A stretch of DNA of 64,000 bases, from assembly GCF_011250645.1 (NCBI RefSeq), contig NZ_JAANNO010000001.1:332658-396657 (forward strand). Reading direction: 5' to 3'. Both the position numbers and the translations under genes were made by a program. Shown here one piece after another: positions 62,022-64,000 of the stretch. This DNA comes from Motilibacter aurantiacus. GTDB lineage: Bacteria; Actinomycetota; Actinomycetes; Motilibacterales; Motilibacteraceae. Each line of letters opens with the position of its first letter. Within the stretch, counting starts at the first letter, position 1. Below the pieces are notes generated by a model. That model was given only the letters and a program-made list of their open reading frames with translations. It did not search any database and was not told the origin of the DNA.

Positions 62022-63464
62022 GTGAGCCCGCAGCAACCCGCCCGGATCGGAGTCACCGGCCTCGCGACGATGGGCCGGAACCTCGCCCGCAACCTCGCCC
62101 GTCACGGCTTCCCGGTCGCGGTGCACAACCGCAGCCAGGAGCGGACCGACTCGCTGGTCGCCGAGCACGGTGACGAGGGCACCTTCGTGCCGGTGTCCAC
62201 GCTGGAGGAGCTGGCCGCGGTGCTGGAGCGGCCGCGCCGGGTGCTCGTGATGGTGAAGGCGGGGCCGGCCACCGACGCGGTGATCGACGACCTGGCCGGC
62301 GTGCTCGAGCCCGGGGACATCGTGATCGACGGGGGCAACGCGCACTTCGCCGACACCCGCCGCCGGGAGGCGGCACTGAAGGAGAAGGGCATCCGCTTCT
62401 TCGGCGTCGGGGTGTCCGGCGGCGAGGAGGGCGCGCTCAACGGGCCGAGCATCATGCCGGGCGGGGACGCGGAGGCGTACCAGGAGCTGGCCCCGATGCT
62501 CGAGGCGATCGCCGCCCAGGTCGACGGCACCCCGTGCTGCACCTACATCGGGCCGGACGGCGCCGGCCACTTCGTCAAGATGGTCCACAACGGCATCGAG
62601 TACGCCGACATGCAGCTCATCGCGGAGGCGTACGACCTGCTCCGCTCGGCGCTCGACCTGGGCCCCGCGCAGCTGGGCGACGTCTTCGAGAGCTGGAACT
62701 CCGGGGACCTCGAGTCCTTCCTCATCGAGATCACCGCACGCGTCCTGCGACACGTCGACAGCACGACCGGCCGGCCCTTCGTCGACGTGGTGGTCGACCA
62801 GGCCGAGCAGAAGGGCACGGGGCTGTGGACGGTGCAGACCGCGCTGGAGCTGGGCGTGCCGGTGTCGGGCATCGCTGAAGCGGTGTTCGCCCGTGGGGTG
62901 TCGAGCCACGCCGAGCAGCGGGAGCGGGCGCGCGGCGTCCTGCCCGGGCCGGGAGGCCGGCCGGAGGTCGGTGACCGCGACGCCTTCGTCGAGGACGTGC
63001 GCAAGGCGCTCTACGCCTCGAAGCTCGTGGCCTACGCGCAGGGCTTCGACATGATGCGGCAGGCCAACGAGCGCTACGGCTGGGACATCGACCGCGGAGC
63101 GGTGGCGACGATCTGGCGCGGGGGCTGCATCATCCGCGCCCGCTTCCTCGACCGCATCCGCGAGGCGTACGACCGCGAGCGCGAGCTGCCGAGCCTGCTC
63201 TTCGACGAGTACTTCACCCGGGCGCTGGTCGACGGGCAGGAGGCCTGGCGGCGCGTGGTGTCGCTGGCGACCGCCTCGGGCGTGCCGGTGCCCGGCTTCT
63301 CCAGCGCCCTGGCCTACTACGACGCGCTGCGGGCCGACCGGCTGCCCGCCGCGCTGATCCAAGGCCAGCGTGACCTGTTCGGCGCGCACACCTACCGTCG
63401 GGTCGACCGCCCGGGCAGCTTCCACGCGGGGTGGTCGAGCGGGGGCCGGGAGGAGGAGCGGTGA
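62022..63464 (+). CDS. gnd: 6-phosphogluconate dehydrogenase (decarboxylating)
   Basis: 480 aa, oxidises 6-phosphogluconate to ribulose-5-phosphate. The N-terminal Rossmann GVTGLATMGRNLARNLARHGF uses the RSQERTD region for NADP. The signature VSGGEEGALNGPSIMPGG and the catalytic KMVHNGIEYADMQLIAEAYD follow. C-terminal domain complete with IIRARFLDRIREAY. GTG at 62022. Its last bases overlap the kinase start (GTGA), so gnd and the kinase are coupled. Confidence 0.97.
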   Translation: MSPQQPARIGVTGLATMGRNLARNLARHGFPVAVHNRSQERTDSLVAEHGDEGTFVPVSTLEELAAVLERPRRVLVMVKAGPATDAVIDDLAGVLEPGDIVIDGGNAHFADTRRREAALKEKGIRFFGVGVSGGEEGALNGPSIMPGGDAEAYQELAPMLEAIAAQVDGTPCCTYIGPDGAGHFVKMVHNGIEYADMQLIAEAYDLLRSALDLGPAQLGDVFESWNSGDLESFLIEITARVLRHVDSTTGRPFVDVVVDQAEQKGTGLWTVQTALELGVPVSGIAEAVFARGVSSHAEQRERARGVLPGPGGRPEVGDRDAFVEDVRKALYASKLVAYAQGFDMMRQANERYGWDIDRGAVATIWRGGCIIRARFLDRIREAYDRERELPSLLFDEYFTRALVDGQEAWRRVVSLATASGVPVPGFSSALAYYDALRADRLPAALIQGQRDLFGAHTYRRVDRPGSFHAGWSSGGREEER

Positions 63465-64000
63465 CGGCAGAAGCCGATGCCGTGAACGGCGCTGCGCAGG
63501 TCGTGCTGGGGGTGGACCTCGGCACGACGGCCACCAAGGTCGTGGCGTTCGACGTGCAGGGCCGCGAGCACGCCTCGGCGTCCGCGGGCTACCCGCTGCT
63601 GGAGCCGTCGCCGGGCGAGGCCGTGCAGGACCCCGCGGAGATCACCGCGGCGGCGTTCCGGGCGATCCGTACGGTCGTTGCGGAGCTCGCCTCGCGCGGC
63701 GCGGTCGTGCGCGCGGTGTCGTTCAGCTCGGCCCTGCACAGCCTGGTGGGCGTCGACGCGGACGGGGTCGCGCTCACCCCGTCGATCACCTGGGCCGACA
63801 TCCGGGCCAAGGACCAGGCCGCCCGGCTGCGGTCGACCGGCAAGGGCCTCGAGCTGCACCTGCGGACCGGGACGCCCACCCACGCCATGTCGCCGCTGAC
63901 CAAGCTGATGTGGTTCCGCGAGGAGCAGCCCGAGCTGCACGCGCGGGTGGCCCTGTGGGCCGGCATCAAGGAGGTCGTGCTCCACGCGCTGACCGGCGAG
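63461..64000 (+). CDS. gluconokinase, FGGY family (3' end outside window)
   Basis: 180 codons of the N-terminal part. After VTAEADAVNGAAQ the phosphate-binding GVDLGTTATKVVAFD begins, then SFSSALHSLVGVDADG and the substrate region TWADIRAKDQA, and LTKLMWFREEQP. The pattern matches FGGY gluconokinases (about 500 aa), which make 6-phosphogluconate for the preceding gnd product. GTG start at 63461 overlaps the gnd stop by 4 bp. The gene runs off the window. Confidence 0.9.
   Translation, partial: MTAEADAVNGAAQVVLGVDLGTTATKVVAFDVQGREHASASAGYPLLEPSPGEAVQDPAEITAAAFRAIRTVVAELASRGAVVRAVSFSSALHSLVGVDADGVALTPSITWADIRAKDQAARLRSTGKGLELHLRTGTPTHAMSPLTKLMWFREEQPELHARVALWAGIKEVVLHALTGE

Overview
This 64 kb window is a piece of chromosome from a very GC-rich actinobacterium (Actinomycetota). 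The evidence is a CIRCE-controlled groES-groEL1 pair with a His-rich GroEL tail, WhiB and BldM-like developmental regulators, a paralogous GuaB3, an AfsR/SARP-type regulator, a DtxR/IdeR-type iron box, GTG/TTG starts and almost saturated GC at third codon positions. The genus cannot be fixed from this alone. About 57 genes are supported, many in conserved actinobacterial neighbourhoods.

Layout. 1-2 kb: a truncated NicO/RcnA-type nickel/cobalt exporter and an exported partner. 2-4 kb: a short-chain dehydrogenase (SDR) divergent from its likely XRE/MmyB regulator. 4-9 kb: a YdcZ-type transporter, purH, purN and a DUF6350 membrane protein, with one small membrane protein between. 9.2-11 kb: an ECF sigma factor with a coupled membrane partner. 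11-17 kb: sucD-sucC, an M23 peptidase and pcrA. 17-20 kb: small membrane proteins, a PIG-L deacetylase, an SDR and a pentapeptide protein. 19.8-23.5 kb: a LiaFSR-like envelope-stress module, with the response regulator and PspC-kinase divergent from a PspC/LiaF-like protein. 24-28 kb: a Xi-type GST, then an MMPL exporter divergent from a TetR regulator across a clear operator. 28-35 kb: a membrane spermidine-synthase-like protein, a DMT exporter, an iron-boxed sucrase/ferredoxin-like protein, an SDR, trmB, a small HTH plus double-Clp_N pair behind two identical palindromes, and a serine hydrolase.

35.5-39 kb is the only clear mobile region. An IS256-family element (36758-38200, 8-bp target duplication) has split an ECF sigma-factor gene, and its transposase carries a 1-nt frameshift. 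It is followed by about 0.8 kb of apparently decayed DNA. 39-50 kb: guaA, an AfsR-type regulator, an MBL-like protein, a small STAS-like protein, a frameshifted SDR, glpK, a frameshifted CapA-family lipoprotein and an M28 peptidase lipoprotein. 50.7-60.3 kb resembles the mycobacterial guaB3-guaB2-whiB3-groEL1-groES block: guaB3, guaB, a bldM-like regulator, a CarH-like MerR regulator, whiB, a coiled-coil/VanY peptidase, groEL and groES, the last with two CIRCE operators and a good promoter. 60.3-64 kb is a gluconate operon (gntP, gnd, gluconokinase), cut by the window end.

Most genes are housekeeping (purines, TCA cycle, chaperonin, DNA repair) or envelope and stress regulation. The points most worth attention are the IS insertion that can be reversed to an exact 507-nt sigma gene, the HTH/Clp_N pair with its twin operators, the CarH-like MerR regulator, the double CIRCE, the iron box, and three single-site frameshifts (transposase, SDR, CapA) that need read-level checking. 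I saw no CRISPR array, prophage, recognisable defence island or tRNA/rRNA gene.
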